From assembly GCF_014195325.1 (NCBI RefSeq), contig NZ_JACIBK010000007.1, positions 1 through 64,000 of the forward strand: a stretch of DNA of 64,000 nt, in the 5' to 3' direction. Made by a program: the position numbers and the translations under genes. Within the stretch, counting starts at the first letter, position 1. Each line of letters starts with the position of its first letter. The notes beneath the pieces are model-generated. The model had not been told where the DNA came from. It searched no databases and saw only the letters and a program-made list of their open reading frames with translations. Below are positions 47,187 to 56,132 of this stretch, piece after piece. The DNA is from Rhizobium sp. BK650. GTDB lineage: Bacteria; Pseudomonadota; Alphaproteobacteria; Rhizobiales; Rhizobiaceae.

Positions 47187-49432
47187 GATTCATCCTCCTC
47201 GGACTTACCAACATTAGCCGAGTCGGTATTATGGCTTTCCATGATCTGCACCCACGTGAGCACGCCCTCCGTTTCAGGCGCCTCTTCGACACTCGCGTCG
47301 ACGTCGTGGCCCACGCTGGCAGGTAGTGGCGCAAACGGATCGGTGCGGTCGGTACTTACGCTAGGACCATAGATGCCGTCCCCGTAGTCTGTCGCCGCCT
47401 CGTCGACGATGGTGAATCCGGCTACGACCATTTTAGACCAATGGTACATCATCTCTGGGGTTGCGATTGGCGAAGCGATGCCCGCAGCCGCCTTGCTGGC
47501 GTTGGCGAACACTCTCGCGTCGGCAAGGGTCTTCGCCGCGACCTTGGCGGCGACCTTGGCGTCTCGCCCGAATACCGACTGCAGGTATTTCATCTGATCC
47601 AGCCAGTGCATCACCCTGACGCCCTTCAGACCATCCATGGCACACTCCACCTCGAACCAATCGCCGGCCGGCTTTTTGGAAAAGGGGTCCTTGACCTGGA
47701 TTTTAGAGAGGTCGATCTCGTTGACGCGGACAGATAGCTCGAGATCGTGACGACACAGACGTAGAGTCTGGAGCCGGGGATTCGAATAAGGAAGGCCCAA
47801 AATCTGGATGCCGTAGTTCCCCAGCTTGTACTTGGCGACGATGCTGAAAGCCTCGGCATATTTCTCATCGCTCGGCACCGGCTTCACACCGCCCTTGCCA
47901 TTCTGGCTGAAAAAGCGCCACGCCTGAAGCGGGGTCATTCCCTGAAGGCCGCGATGCTTCGTGTTATGATAGCAATCAACGATCAACATCACGATCAGGT
48001 CGGCGAGCTGATCGTCCGTGATGTGCCTGTGCTTTTTGGCATCGTATTTATCCCGAAGCAGGACGTTGCTGAACGTCTGGCCGGAGAGAAGATGGATGTA
48101 ACGCTGGTTGATCGTCCGGAAGAAGCGCTCCACTCTACCTCGCAGGTGCGGATGCTTTGACGGAGGGATCGTCACGTTCCCGGTGTATGACATAACCGCC
48201 TGCTGGAATTCGTTCGACGTGTAGCTCGCCCCCGCGTCGACGTGAACGCTCTCCGCAGTTCCTTGCTGCACCCACGAGGTCGTCGTTCCGTAAAGCTGCG
48301 TCTCGAATTCCTTCGAGCGGGCGACCATTGCAAGGGTGGCGACGGCCGACGCTCCGTCCGGCCCGCCCCATAGAAGTTTCATTCCGCAAACCGATCGGGA
48401 GCAAGCATCGAGAGCAACGGAGAGCCACACTCTGCCGTCGTTCTTTTCGCCGATCTTCTCTTCGATGCGGCGCTGCACCTCCGGGTGGAGGTAGTCCCAG
48501 ATGCCATTCCTCACGAGCAGTCGGATGACGTCGAGCTTGTGTTCGTCCATTTCAACGACTTCCAGCGGCCGCTGTGGCTGGTACCCGCGCCGTGACATTC
48601 CAAATTTGCGGATCACCCTCATGGGATCGCCGGCACGGGCCACCTCATTGCGGAAATTTCCCAGGTCGTCGATGATCCGTTGGAACGTTCTAAGCGACGG
48701 GACATCGAAACGGGGCATTTCACTTGCCTCGCGTGCATCGTTGGCCTCCGACATTTGTACATAGCAATCGAGCTTGGTCGGCCTGTCCTTGCTTTGAAAC
48801 TTCTGAGCATATTCGGCGTGGAAACGCAGCTCGTCGGTGGTGAAGCGCGACTCCTGGCCGACCCGGCCCCGATGACGGGGAGCGAGAGACGTCGGCTCAA
48901 GTTCGTTGTCCTCGAAGCGCTCCACCAGCCTGCCGAACTGCCGAGGACCGGGAATAACAGCGCGTTTGCCGGTCTTCGGAGGAATGAGAAACTCGTTTTC
49001 CGCTTTGAACGCCGCAATGAATTTCTCGTAGCCGGCGTCGGACCGTGGGTAGTATTCCCCGGTCTCGTATCGGTCGAGCTCGATTTCGAGGAATTCAGCT
49101 ACCATCCGGACCCGGAAGATCGTCGCCGGCGACATGTCGAAGATCTTGATCCCCTTGCGTCTGGCGATCGCATTCTTGGCGCTGAAGTATCCTTCTTCCC
49201 ACTCGATCTCCTTGTGGCGGAAAAGCTCGGAGATATCGGAATATTGAAGTGCCTCCGTCCTCGGCGGGTCCTTTCCGTCGCAGGTTTCGATGAGGACGCC
49301 ACCTTCCCACTCTGAACCGACGTTCCCAGTTTTCTTGGATTTCAGACACCAGTCACGGGCCTGGTACCGAATGAGGTCGTCCTGGGTAAACGTGTATCTG
49401 GTGTAGTCGTGCACGGACGCGGTTGCTGGCAT
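47183..49432 (-). CDS. tniA: TniA DDE transposase (Mu C-terminal type)
   Basis: 749 residues. The integrase core shows Asp296 (EMDEHKLDV), Asp399 (VHVDAGASYTS) and Glu435 (RGRVERFFRT), 36 residues after Asp399, the DD(35)E spacing. N-terminal part has HTH-like DNA-binding segments; a Mu-type C-terminal beta-barrel follows. Starts three bases after the TnsA-like stop. Confidence 0.92.
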   Translation of the reverse strand: MPATASVHDYTRYTFTQDDLIRYQARDWCLKSKKTGNVGSEWEGGVLIETCDGKDPPRTEALQYSDISELFRHKEIEWEEGYFSAKNAIARRKGIKIFDMSPATIFRVRMVAEFLEIELDRYETGEYYPRSDAGYEKFIAAFKAENEFLIPPKTGKRAVIPGPRQFGRLVERFEDNELEPTSLAPRHRGRVGQESRFTTDELRFHAEYAQKFQSKDRPTKLDCYVQMSEANDAREASEMPRFDVPSLRTFQRIIDDLGNFRNEVARAGDPMRVIRKFGMSRRGYQPQRPLEVVEMDEHKLDVIRLLVRNGIWDYLHPEVQRRIEEKIGEKNDGRVWLSVALDACSRSVCGMKLLWGGPDGASAVATLAMVARSKEFETQLYGTTTSWVQQGTAESVHVDAGASYTSNEFQQAVMSYTGNVTIPPSKHPHLRGRVERFFRTINQRYIHLLSGQTFSNVLLRDKYDAKKHRHITDDQLADLIVMLIVDCYHNTKHRGLQGMTPLQAWRFFSQNGKGGVKPVPSDEKYAEAFSIVAKYKLGNYGIQILGLPYSNPRLQTLRLCRHDLELSVRVNEIDLSKIQVKDPFSKKPAGDWFEVECAMDGLKGVRVMHWLDQMKYLQSVFGRDAKVAAKVAAKTLADARVFANASKAAAGIASPIATPEMMYHWSKMVVAGFTIVDEAATDYGDGIYGPSVSTDRTDPFAPLPASVGHDVDASVEEAPETEGVLTWVQIMESHNTDSANVGKSEEDES

Positions 49433-49435
49433 CGG

Positions 49436-50032
49436 TCAATCCTTCGAAATCGCACGGATCCACGATCCCTCGGACATGATGATGTTCTCGGGGGTCGGGT
49501 GGTCGAAAATGGCAAGTTGCCTGTCGAGCATGTCCCAGACGGCGGTCCAGATGTTCGCCAAGGAGAGATCGGGCAGGCGTTGGGCGAGATGCCAGACCTT
49601 GGCGCGTCCGCCGTGTTCCAGCAGTGCATCATGCACGCGCGACGTCTCGGAGTTGTTCCGGACCTCGCGGGTGTGGAGAATGTTCTCGGCCGCGTTAACA
49701 CGGCCTTTCGTGATGTCACGGTTGGTGACAAGAACGAACCGATCTACACTGTTTTTGGGAAGTTGGTTATTGAGGAGTTTAACCAGACCTGCGGTTGCGC
49801 GCGCGGTGCTTCCTTCGGCCTTGACGACGAAATACGTGATGGCGCCGCCCGCCGCGGTTCGCCTGACGTCGACGATGTGAAGGACGGTCTTGCCCTCTAC
49901 GATCACGCTGTAGGGTCCGTCCTGTGCCTTGATCGCGAGCGTGTCGTGCCGGGCGAGCAGGATCTTGACGAGACCCGCCTCAAGGTTGCTTTCCAGACGA
50001 TGGTAGGTGTTCGTCGATCGGTCCACGATCAC
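49436..50032 (-). CDS. TnsA-like endonuclease (5' end uncertain)
   Basis: 198 residues from a GTG (MIVDRSTNTYHRLESNLEAG). Candidate nuclease residues are Glu14/Glu18, Asp55 (HIVDVRRT) and Lys71 (YFVVKAE), a TnsA-like PD-(D/E)XK order; the C-terminus ends in a winged-helix-like segment (LANIWTAVWDMLDRQLAIFD). The frame stays open to 50182 with protein-like sequence (KATLDDEDELEEFVKTIASC) but no start codon. The true gene may begin at 50276 with a frameshift; full length would be about 279 residues, near the 273 of Tn7 TnsA. Confidence 0.65.
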   Translation of the reverse strand: MIVDRSTNTYHRLESNLEAGLVKILLARHDTLAIKAQDGPYSVIVEGKTVLHIVDVRRTAAGGAITYFVVKAEGSTARATAGLVKLLNNQLPKNSVDRFVLVTNRDITKGRVNAAENILHTREVRNNSETSRVHDALLEHGGRAKVWHLAQRLPDLSLANIWTAVWDMLDRQLAIFDHPTPENIIMSEGSWIRAISKD

Positions 50033-50165
50033 GACGCGGCAGGACGCGATCGTCTTGACGAATTCCTCTAACTCGTCCTCATCGTCGAGCGTCGCCTTGA
50101 ACGGGATTTCGCGGTCGAACTCTCCGCGCTGAGGCGGCGTTCCGGCCCGGGCGCCCAGTTCTTCG

Positions 50166-50276
50166 TTATATTTCGAAGTCTCCTACCTTTCCCGAGACGG
50201 TCGGGTTCGCGAAGTGGGTCTCGGTAGAGACGGGACGTTCGAGAATGTCGAAGCCCTCGTGACGTGAGTGCATCAT
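50166..50276 (-). CDS. 36-codon frame, possible detached N-terminus of the TnsA-like gene
   Basis: ATGATG at 50276 reads MMHSRHEGFDILERPVSTET and on to GKVGDFEI-stop at 50166. Both this frame and the TnsA-like frame are open across 50168-50182, so a single indel there would join them. It may instead be a small independent leader. Confidence 0.4.
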   Translation of the reverse strand: MMHSRHEGFDILERPVSTETHFANPTVSGKVGDFEI

Positions 50277-50366
50277 ATCGATCAGTGCGGCAAGCATTTC
50301 GTGGATCCTATCCTAGGAAGAGACGCCGGAGATGTTCTCCGGCGTGCTTCGGGATGTCTGCGGTCG

Positions 50367-50735
50367 TCAGGCGGCTTCGATCAGAAGGGCGATGGCGTCG
50401 CCTCCAGCTTCCTCTGCGGAGCACCGAAGCGAAGCGATGCGGTTGCTGAAGGTGCGCATCGAGCAGGGACGCAGTTCGCGACCCTTCGGCTGCCAGTCGT
50501 TGAGATGCTCGATCTCCAAACGCATTTCCTCGTACGCCGCGAAGACGCCCAGAGGGCCGTCCACGTGCATCATCGCGCAGGTCTTCTGAAGCGCGGCGCT
50601 CGTGGGGGCGAGGCGACGATCGTCCGCCTCGACCGCGAGGGCTTCAACGAGCTCCTCGACGTCGACGACGCCGAACTCCTCGTCGAGTTCGGAAAGGAAG
50701 GTGCGGGGCAGGATGGATTCGATCAGGTCGCGCAT
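50367..50735 (-). CDS. Hypothetical protein upstream of the transposition genes
   Basis: 122 residues from MRDLIESILPRTFLSELDEE; CAAGGAG lies eight bases upstream. Largely helical and acidic in the first half. No family recognised. It is co-directional with the Tn module and 90 bases before the 36-codon frame, so it may belong to the element. Confidence 0.6.
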   Translation of the reverse strand: MRDLIESILPRTFLSELDEEFGVVDVEELVEALAVEADDRRLAPTSAALQKTCAMMHVDGPLGVFAAYEEMRLEIEHLNDWQPKGRELRPCSMRTFSNRIASLRCSAEEAGGDAIALLIEAA

Positions 50736-51528
50736 GACTACGTACTCCTTGTGCTGCGACAGACTTTGTTTTTGCAGGACGATGACGCAGCCGGGCTCGG
50801 CGCTTCGCAAGCGCGCACGAATCCTAGACCGGCGAGCAGTCCTGTTAGGCACGATGGGGAAATGGCCGCGCTTACGGCCGCTCAGACGTCAGCCTATCGG
50901 CTTGACGACGCTAGCAAGCAGCGCGCTGGCGGTCTTCAGACCGCAGGGGAGCAGCATATTCACAGGCACCTCCGGAAGGAGCCGTCGGGCCTTGTCGGCG
51001 CGACGGATAGGGACAGACGAGACGGCGGAAGCGGCGTCAGCCCATCTGTGGAAATTCCGCGCTATTCCGGGAAACGTTGCGAGTGAAAGCCGAGAAGGTT
51101 GTGTTCTCGTAACCAGACATTTCGAACCCTCATTCCAAAATTGGTGAAGAAGAACTTCGGGCGGCCGAACCCTCATCACGGGCACGGCGCAGCTCTGTCG
51201 ATGCCTACGCGGCGAAGCGGGCAAGGGGCCCGGCTATTATCGACATGACTGCAGTCATGGCATGCTCCTCAGAGCCGATCCGCCAACATGACGGACCTTA
51301 AGGCTGGGCCGCACCATAATGCGACAATACACGCATTGCAAGAGTGAATTATCGCGCCGATGTCCGTGGCGTAAAATGGCACTGTTTCCATTAGCGGCGC
51401 CCATTCAGTGGGTTACGAATATGTTTGGTTAGCAAGATGTCAAAACGTGGCCGAGTCCTGTGCCAAATCGAGACCATATCTAGGCTACAAAGGATTCAAC
51501 CACTGGGAGCAAGGATTCGTCTGTGTAG
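50736..51528. other. Intergenic stretch, candidate location of a transposon end
   Basis: About 790 bases with no gene I accept. It contains an 11-base direct repeat CGAACCCTCAT (51123-51133 and 51166-51176) and a 16-base perfect palindrome CATGACTGCAGTCATG (51244-51259). Tn7-like ends carry several transposase-binding repeats, so this is where I would look for the end, but the evidence is thin. Confidence 0.35.
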
Positions 51529-52338
51529 CTATGGACCCGAGGCAATGAGGATATCGTCGCTATCGGCATGGGCGGGGTGGGGTTCGACGTGCTCCTCGGA
51601 ACGCCATGGCGACCTAACGATTGTCTTCCACACCGCGTTCTCCGTCAGCATCTTGATGACGGGTATGCCTTCGGCGGCGGAGAGTTCCATCAGACCGAGC
51701 TGGTCGAGCGACTTTCCGAAAGTGCGCACGATCTGCGATGCAGCCCAGTCCGGATCGCCGACGTGCCATGCGGCGAGGACTCCGTGACGGCTTCCCGCAT
51801 TCCGCCGGTCAAGCACGGATGCGACTTCGAGCGGCGTGCCATGGACGGCGCCGACGAGTACGCGTTCAGGCCTGTCGTGCGACCACAGCACATGACACCA
51901 GCCTTCGCGGATGTCGGTCGGCCGCGGGTCCTCTAGTGAAGTCGTCTCCCGGAAGTATTGCAGCATCTCGGGAAGGGCGAGATCTGCAAGTTTGTCGAAG
52001 ATCCGAGCGGTTTCACTCGACCGCAGCCCCAGCTCCTTCAGGAGCCGAAGATGCTCGTAGATTTCGTGCGCGAGGGCTCGCGACGGCTGCCCAAGGTCGT
52101 TCGACAGGGTGAACCAGTCGCGCGAGCTTTCGCCGGCGACGGAGCGGAACGTAGCCTCGAGCACCGTGGTCGAATACTTCCAGTCGCTCGGTTTCACGCC
52201 CGGCGTAGCATCCATGAAGCCGAGAAGGTTTTTCGCACTTCGCCGACGCTTCCCAAGCTCCGTGGGGAGCTGGGGATAGACCCCCCAGCCATGGGTATAG
52301 GGGTAGTTGTTTGGCGAGATCATGAGCCTGATCGACAT
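51529..52338 (-). CDS. Hypothetical protein with a possible degenerate GIY-YIG (T5orf172-like) domain
   Basis: 269 residues from MSIRLMISPNNYPYTHGWGV, with GGAAGGTAACC before the ATG. The C-terminal part (about 165-250) follows the T5orf172/MUG113 layout: a strand pair EGWCHVLWSHDRPERVLVGA, a helix, then VLAAWHVGDPDWAASQIVRT. The tyrosines, arginine and glutamate of active GIY-YIG nucleases are not visible at these places, so it would be inactive or the likeness may be false. Confidence 0.5.
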   Translation of the reverse strand: MSIRLMISPNNYPYTHGWGVYPQLPTELGKRRRSAKNLLGFMDATPGVKPSDWKYSTTVLEATFRSVAGESSRDWFTLSNDLGQPSRALAHEIYEHLRLLKELGLRSSETARIFDKLADLALPEMLQYFRETTSLEDPRPTDIREGWCHVLWSHDRPERVLVGAVHGTPLEVASVLDRRNAGSRHGVLAAWHVGDPDWAASQIVRTFGKSLDQLGLMELSAAEGIPVIKMLTENAVWKTIVRSPWRSEEHVEPHPAHADSDDILIASGP

Positions 52339-52399
52339 GGTTACCTTCCGTATGGGCGTATGCCTTACGGTCGCCCTGTCCGGAGCAAGTGACAAATGC

Positions 52400-52990
52400 C
52401 TATGGGCGTCCACTTCGCGCCGTCCATTCCGTCGGTTCCAGGTCTTCGTTCGCCGCGTCGCCGACATGCCATCCGGGCGGCGGCTCGACGTGCCATACGT
52501 CCGCCCGCGGATCGTATACGCCGGGAAGGGAAAAGTGCTGGTGAATGAGACAGAAGTCGGCGGGGTTCAAGGTGGCGATCGGCAGTCCATGGGCGATGGC
52601 GAGCGCTGCCAGCATGGCGTCGCATCCGAGGTTGACACGATCCTGCTTGATCACCCTGCCATGCCTGTCCCTCCTCTCTGGAGTATGGAAGAAGTGCCGG
52701 AGGGGAGGGTGAGCCGCCATGGCCCCAAGAACGCGGGCGGCGACGACGTCCATTTCCGGCTGGATCATTCGGCTGGAGAGGAACTCCTCGAACCAAGCCA
52801 GCAGTTCAAGGGCCTTCTGGACGTTGTGCCGCTGAACGGCCCGGATACCCACCTCCGTTTCATAGATGGTGATCCACGATACGGCGAGGGCGCCGCGCGG
52901 CAACTCGCCCAGCCACTCCCATATCCATTGTGGAGGTTCAGGAAGGTAGGCCGTGCTGATAATGTTGGTATCGACGAGTATCTGCCTCAC
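52400..52990 (-). CDS. PIN-domain protein, toxin-like
   Basis: 196 residues from GTG (VRQILVDTNIISTAYLPEPP). Acidic PIN residues are present: Asp7 (VDTN), Glu44 (ITIYETEVG), Asp124 (LGCDAML) and Asp145 (NPADF). It would be an RNase of the VapC type. The likely antitoxin is on the opposite strand 105 bases away, unlike the usual overlapping vapBC order. The C-terminal 30 residues extend beyond the normal domain. Confidence 0.8.
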   Translation of the reverse strand: MRQILVDTNIISTAYLPEPPQWIWEWLGELPRGALAVSWITIYETEVGIRAVQRHNVQKALELLAWFEEFLSSRMIQPEMDVVAARVLGAMAAHPPLRHFFHTPERRDRHGRVIKQDRVNLGCDAMLAALAIAHGLPIATLNPADFCLIHQHFSLPGVYDPRADVWHVEPPPGWHVGDAANEDLEPTEWTARSGRP

Positions 52991-53060
52991 CAGACTGTCG
53001 CTTTCAGTTGTTGGTCCCGCAACACGGATGTAGGCTAAGGCGTCGACACCTGTTAAAATG

Positions 53061-53083
53061 TTACCACGCGAATGTTTTGGTAA
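53061..53083. promoter_or_regulatory. Inverted repeat in the divergent PIN/Phd control region
   Basis: TTACCA (53061-53066) and TGGTAA (53078-53083) are perfect inverted arms, 13 bases before the antitoxin ATG. Phd-type antitoxins bind such palindromes to repress their own operon. Confidence 0.55.
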
Positions 53084-53095
53084 TTGGTGAGTTCT

Positions 53096-53284
53096 ATGGG
53101 TCAGGTTTGGACTGCGAAGGAGGTCGAGGGGAATCTTGAGCAGGTTCTTAAGCAGGCCAGGAACGTTGGTCCGCAGCGAATTCGGGATGAGACGGGTATT
53201 TATGTGCTCAAACTGGAGGATGATTTCTCCAAGCCGGACGCCACCGAAGCTCTGATGAAGCTCCGCCAAAGGGGCGAAATCTAG
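53096..53284 (+). CDS. Phd/YefM-like antitoxin
   Basis: 62 residues from MGQVWTAKEVEGNLEQVLKQ; the pattern WTAKEVEGNL ... QARNVGPQRI ... GIYVLKLEDDF is that of prevent-host-death antitoxins. A GTG eleven bases upstream is less likely. Divergent from the PIN gene; pairing is inferred from adjacency. Confidence 0.7.
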   Translation: MGQVWTAKEVEGNLEQVLKQARNVGPQRIRDETGIYVLKLEDDFSKPDATEALMKLRQRGEI

Positions 53285-53658
53285 GCGTCGTCCCTGCAAG
53301 GATTCGCTAACCGTATTTCAAGGTGTGCAACGGACACGTCTTCATAAGACGGTGTGGCTGGGAGTGCTGCGGCACGTGCGCCGCGTTCTACCAACCGACG
53401 TCCCGCCGACCTCATGCCTTTAATATCTTCTCTATCGCAGGTTCCAAACCGGCTCATCGTTTCGGATCCCGGCTAGCGATCGGGTGCCGTCGGCCATGAA
53501 AATTTTCGGCCGCAGAAGTTTTTAAACCGACAGAGTTGACGCTTGTCGCTTTGTTCTCTATGTGTTCCGTTATGGTACAAGCTCTGCGAATATCCAGCTT
53601 CCGTTGAAACTGAACGCCGCTAACGCGGCCGGTCTCATCGTACGTTGGATTTTCAGAG
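53285..53658. other. Intergenic region before the FtsH-like operon
   Basis: About 375 bases without a gene. It includes a small hairpin CGTCTT-CAT-AAGACG near 53338-53352. The promoter of the following operon is expected here but not identified. Confidence 0.35.
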
Positions 53659-54279
53659 ATGTTGGAAGCGCACGCCGTCAGCCATTTCGTCCTCGACGCC
53701 GCCTATCGCGAAGCTTCGAGGAACGTATTCTACCCCTTACATTCCGTCCGATCGCCCGGACCTCCGGCTTTCAGATCTCAATTGGCCCGTGACCTGGGAT
53801 GCCTTTTAGACGTCGACGAGACCGTGGTCGCCTGGTCTTGCCTCGCGTTCGGAGTGCATCTCGAAAATGGCGTCCATGTGGTAGACTTCATGGTCGACCG
53901 CATCGACGGCACTCGGGAGTTTCTCGACGCGACCGAGTACTTTGGGGATCCCCAAGTCGCGGAAACGATCGCATGCATGAAGAGACGTCATCGCTTCGTG
54001 ACGGTGAGTGAAATTCGATCCGGGAACCGGCTTGAGAATGCGAAGGACCTTCTGCGGTATGCCCGGCAGCGCACGCCGTTGAACGACCGGGTCAGGCTAT
54101 TGGCGACGTTGGATGAGGTCGGCTCGATCACCATCGCCGAGACGTTCAGCATCTTCCGCGAGGTTCCACCACTTGCGGCAATCGCATGGATGGCCTTGCA
54201 TCGTTTCGTCTCCATCGATCTGGACGAGGGCCTTATCGGTCCGAATACTGTGATCCGTCGCGCGGAGGCGTCGAGATGA
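53659..54279 (+). CDS. Hypothetical protein, weakly TnsA-like with a winged-helix-like C-terminus
   Basis: 206 residues. SQLARDLGCLLDVDETVVAW followed by GVHVVDFMVD (Asp76) and REFLDA has the order of a PD-(D/E)XK nuclease such as TnsA, but the final lysine is missing. The C-terminal half (LLRYARQRTPLNDRVRLLAT, then AIAWMALHRFVSIDLDEGLI) resembles a winged helix and recalls the end of the TnsA-like protein at 49436. This likeness is by eye only. It overlaps the protease gene by ATGA. Confidence 0.6.
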   Translation: MLEAHAVSHFVLDAAYREASRNVFYPLHSVRSPGPPAFRSQLARDLGCLLDVDETVVAWSCLAFGVHLENGVHVVDFMVDRIDGTREFLDATEYFGDPQVAETIACMKRRHRFVTVSEIRSGNRLENAKDLLRYARQRTPLNDRVRLLATLDEVGSITIAETFSIFREVPPLAAIAWMALHRFVSIDLDEGLIGPNTVIRRAEASR

Positions 54280-56132
54280 GACTCCGTAAGCAGCCGAGCC
54301 TGGCCAACAGGACATACGGACAGGTACTGAAATCGGCCATCCGCCGCAGTGGCCTCTTTCTCAAGCGATCTAAGCTCCAACAACTCCTCATCGTCCTCAA
54401 GCTGCCGTTCGCCGCAGACGAGAAGGCGTATTTGGAAGCCGCGCGGGTTCTCGTTAAAGATGTTGCTGAACTCGCGTCCTTTCACGTTCACGCGCCCGCC
54501 AGCCGTCGCCTGTCAGTCGTCGGTGTCGATGCGATCGAGGCAGATATCGAAGCTGGCAATCCCATCATCGTGTTGTGGCCGTACGACATCCAAGTGGCCG
54601 CAACGCTGTTTGCAGCAGCCGATCGGATCGTCGACGTCGGGCCGGTCCGGCCGGCTCATCTTGCCGCATCGTTTCGTCAGGTGCGTGGAGAATCGATGAC
54701 TACCGCCGAAGCAGCATGCCTGCTTCAATATCCGCTGAAGCACGTGTTCGTTTCACTACGGGCAGGTCGGCCAATCCCCGTAGCCATCGAGGGTCTCCGG
54801 CTGGCGGCCGGCGAACCCGTTAGGCAGGCGCCGAAACCTGGACTTCTGGATCTGGAGGGTTTCGGAACAGCTAGAAAATGGGGCCTCGCCCTCGCCAGCG
54901 ACATTGCAGAATGGAGGCGGGGCAAGATCGGATGGTCGGACGTCGACAAGGGAATTCTGATCAGCGGGCCACCGGGCTGTGGGAAGACGCTATTTGCATC
55001 TGCGCTCGCGCGCACGTGCGAGATCGAGATTGTGGCGACGTCGGTGGGGCAGTGGCTTTCCGCGGGTCATCTGGACAAGGTTCTCGCCGCGATGCGAAAG
55101 AGCTTCCAGCAAGCGGTGTCCCGTAAGCCCTGCGTCCTTTTCCTGGACGAGCTAGACGGGATCGGGGACAGGTCGACCCTTACCGGCGACCATGTCGAGT
55201 ACTGGATGCAGGTCGTGAACTCCCTGCTTGAATTGATCGACGGGTTCGAAAGGCTCGAAGGCGTGGTGCTCGTCGGCGCGACGAACTTTCCGGAAAAGAT
55301 CGACGCGGCGCTTCGGCGCGCTGGTCGGCTGGATCGTCATGTTGCGATCCCGCTTCCGGATGCACAAACGCGACGATCGTTGTGCCGACGCTATATTCGA
55401 AGCGATTTCACCGATGCAGAGTTCGACGGCATCGTGGCGTCGACGAAAGGACTGACAGGAGCCGATTTCGAGCAGATGGGCCGCGACGTCCGTAGGTGTG
55501 CGAGGCGAGAAGGCACCAGCATCTCCGCGGACATGGTCATGAGGTTGCTTCCACCGTCGCTGAAGATCACCGGCGAAAGACGTCGTACGGTAGCGGTGCA
55601 CGAAGCGGGACATGCGGTTGTGGGAATCCACCTGGACGTCGGCGAGTTAAAGGAGATCGTGGTCCTCGACGAAGTACGGCAAAGCGGCACCGCAGCCGGC
55701 TTCACTCACTTCGCCCTTGAGGATATGGAACGAGATCGTCAGGCGCTACTGTCACAGATCGCCATGCTGATGGGCGGGCGTCTCGCGGAGGAAGTCATCC
55801 TGGGTTCTGCCTTCGAAGGGGCGGGTGGGGAAGGGTCCGATCTGCAGAAGGCCACCGACCTCGCGACATTGATGGAAGTGCGGTTCGGCATGGGCGAGGT
55901 ACTGGGGTACTTCTCGGCCCGCTCGTCGTCCGAGCTGGAAGGGATCCGGAGACAAGTACCAAGCGTTCGAGAGCGGGTCGAAAAGACCTTGTTGAAGGAA
56001 TGGAAACGAGCACGAGCGATCGTCGAAAAGCATGAAGACATCATCGGGCTGTTGGCATCGAGACTCGAGGCGGTCGGACGTGTGGACGGCCGAGAAGTGG
56101 AATCGATGCTTCGGGGGGAGGGCCAAAAATGA
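54276..56132 (+). CDS. Soluble FtsH-like AAA+ / M41 metalloprotease
   Basis: 618 residues from MRLRKQPSLANRTYGQVLKS. Walker A GPPGCGKT at 231-238, Walker B LFLDELD near 288-294, an SRH-like ATNFPEKIDAALRRAGRLDR, then zinc motif HEAGH at 442-446 and the third-ligand region GSDLQKATDLATLMEVRFGM. Unlike FtsH it has no membrane segment; residues 1-200 form an unknown domain. Both ATPase and protease sites look intact. ATGA overlaps on both sides make one tightly coupled operon. Probably a regulated cytoplasmic protease of a conflict system; this is inference. Confidence 0.85.
   Translation: MRLRKQPSLANRTYGQVLKSAIRRSGLFLKRSKLQQLLIVLKLPFAADEKAYLEAARVLVKDVAELASFHVHAPASRRLSVVGVDAIEADIEAGNPIIVLWPYDIQVAATLFAAADRIVDVGPVRPAHLAASFRQVRGESMTTAEAACLLQYPLKHVFVSLRAGRPIPVAIEGLRLAAGEPVRQAPKPGLLDLEGFGTARKWGLALASDIAEWRRGKIGWSDVDKGILISGPPGCGKTLFASALARTCEIEIVATSVGQWLSAGHLDKVLAAMRKSFQQAVSRKPCVLFLDELDGIGDRSTLTGDHVEYWMQVVNSLLELIDGFERLEGVVLVGATNFPEKIDAALRRAGRLDRHVAIPLPDAQTRRSLCRRYIRSDFTDAEFDGIVASTKGLTGADFEQMGRDVRRCARREGTSISADMVMRLLPPSLKITGERRRTVAVHEAGHAVVGIHLDVGELKEIVVLDEVRQSGTAAGFTHFALEDMERDRQALLSQIAMLMGGRLAEEVILGSAFEGAGGEGSDLQKATDLATLMEVRFGMGEVLGYFSARSSSELEGIRRQVPSVRERVEKTLLKEWKRARAIVEKHEDIIGLLASRLEAVGRVDGREVESMLRGEGQK

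Larger units (their letters stand above)
44320..50276 (-). mobile_element. Tn7-like transposition module (TnsA-like, TniA, TniB, TniQ)
   Basis: Four minus-strand genes in the order TnsA-like, TniA, TniB, TniQ; TniA-TniB and TniB-TniQ overlap by ATGA. The set has a DDE transposase, an AAA+ regulator, a target-site TniQ protein and a probable second endonuclease, which is the Tn7-like layout. Element ends were not found. In Tn7-like elements one end lies just upstream of tnsA, here to the right at about 50.3-51.5 kb, and cargo would lie to the left of tniQ. The extent given covers only the genes. Confidence 0.75.

Noticed and set aside
44320..50276. CRISPR-associated transposon
   Set aside because: No cas genes or repeats nearby; the TniQ is large and TnsD-like.
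50889..51224. 111-codon minus-strand frame in the gap right of the transposition genes
   Set aside because: No ribosome binding site, low-complexity composition and no recognisable domain.
36260..51340. TGTCG...CGACA as ends of the Tn7-like element (near 36,273 and 51,330)
   Set aside because: Only five bases match, the inner sequences differ and the flanking five bases are not duplicated (GATTA against ATACA).
54276..56132. Housekeeping FtsH
   Set aside because: No N-terminal membrane segments, an unrelated N-terminal domain, and overlap with two unknown genes in an accessory region.
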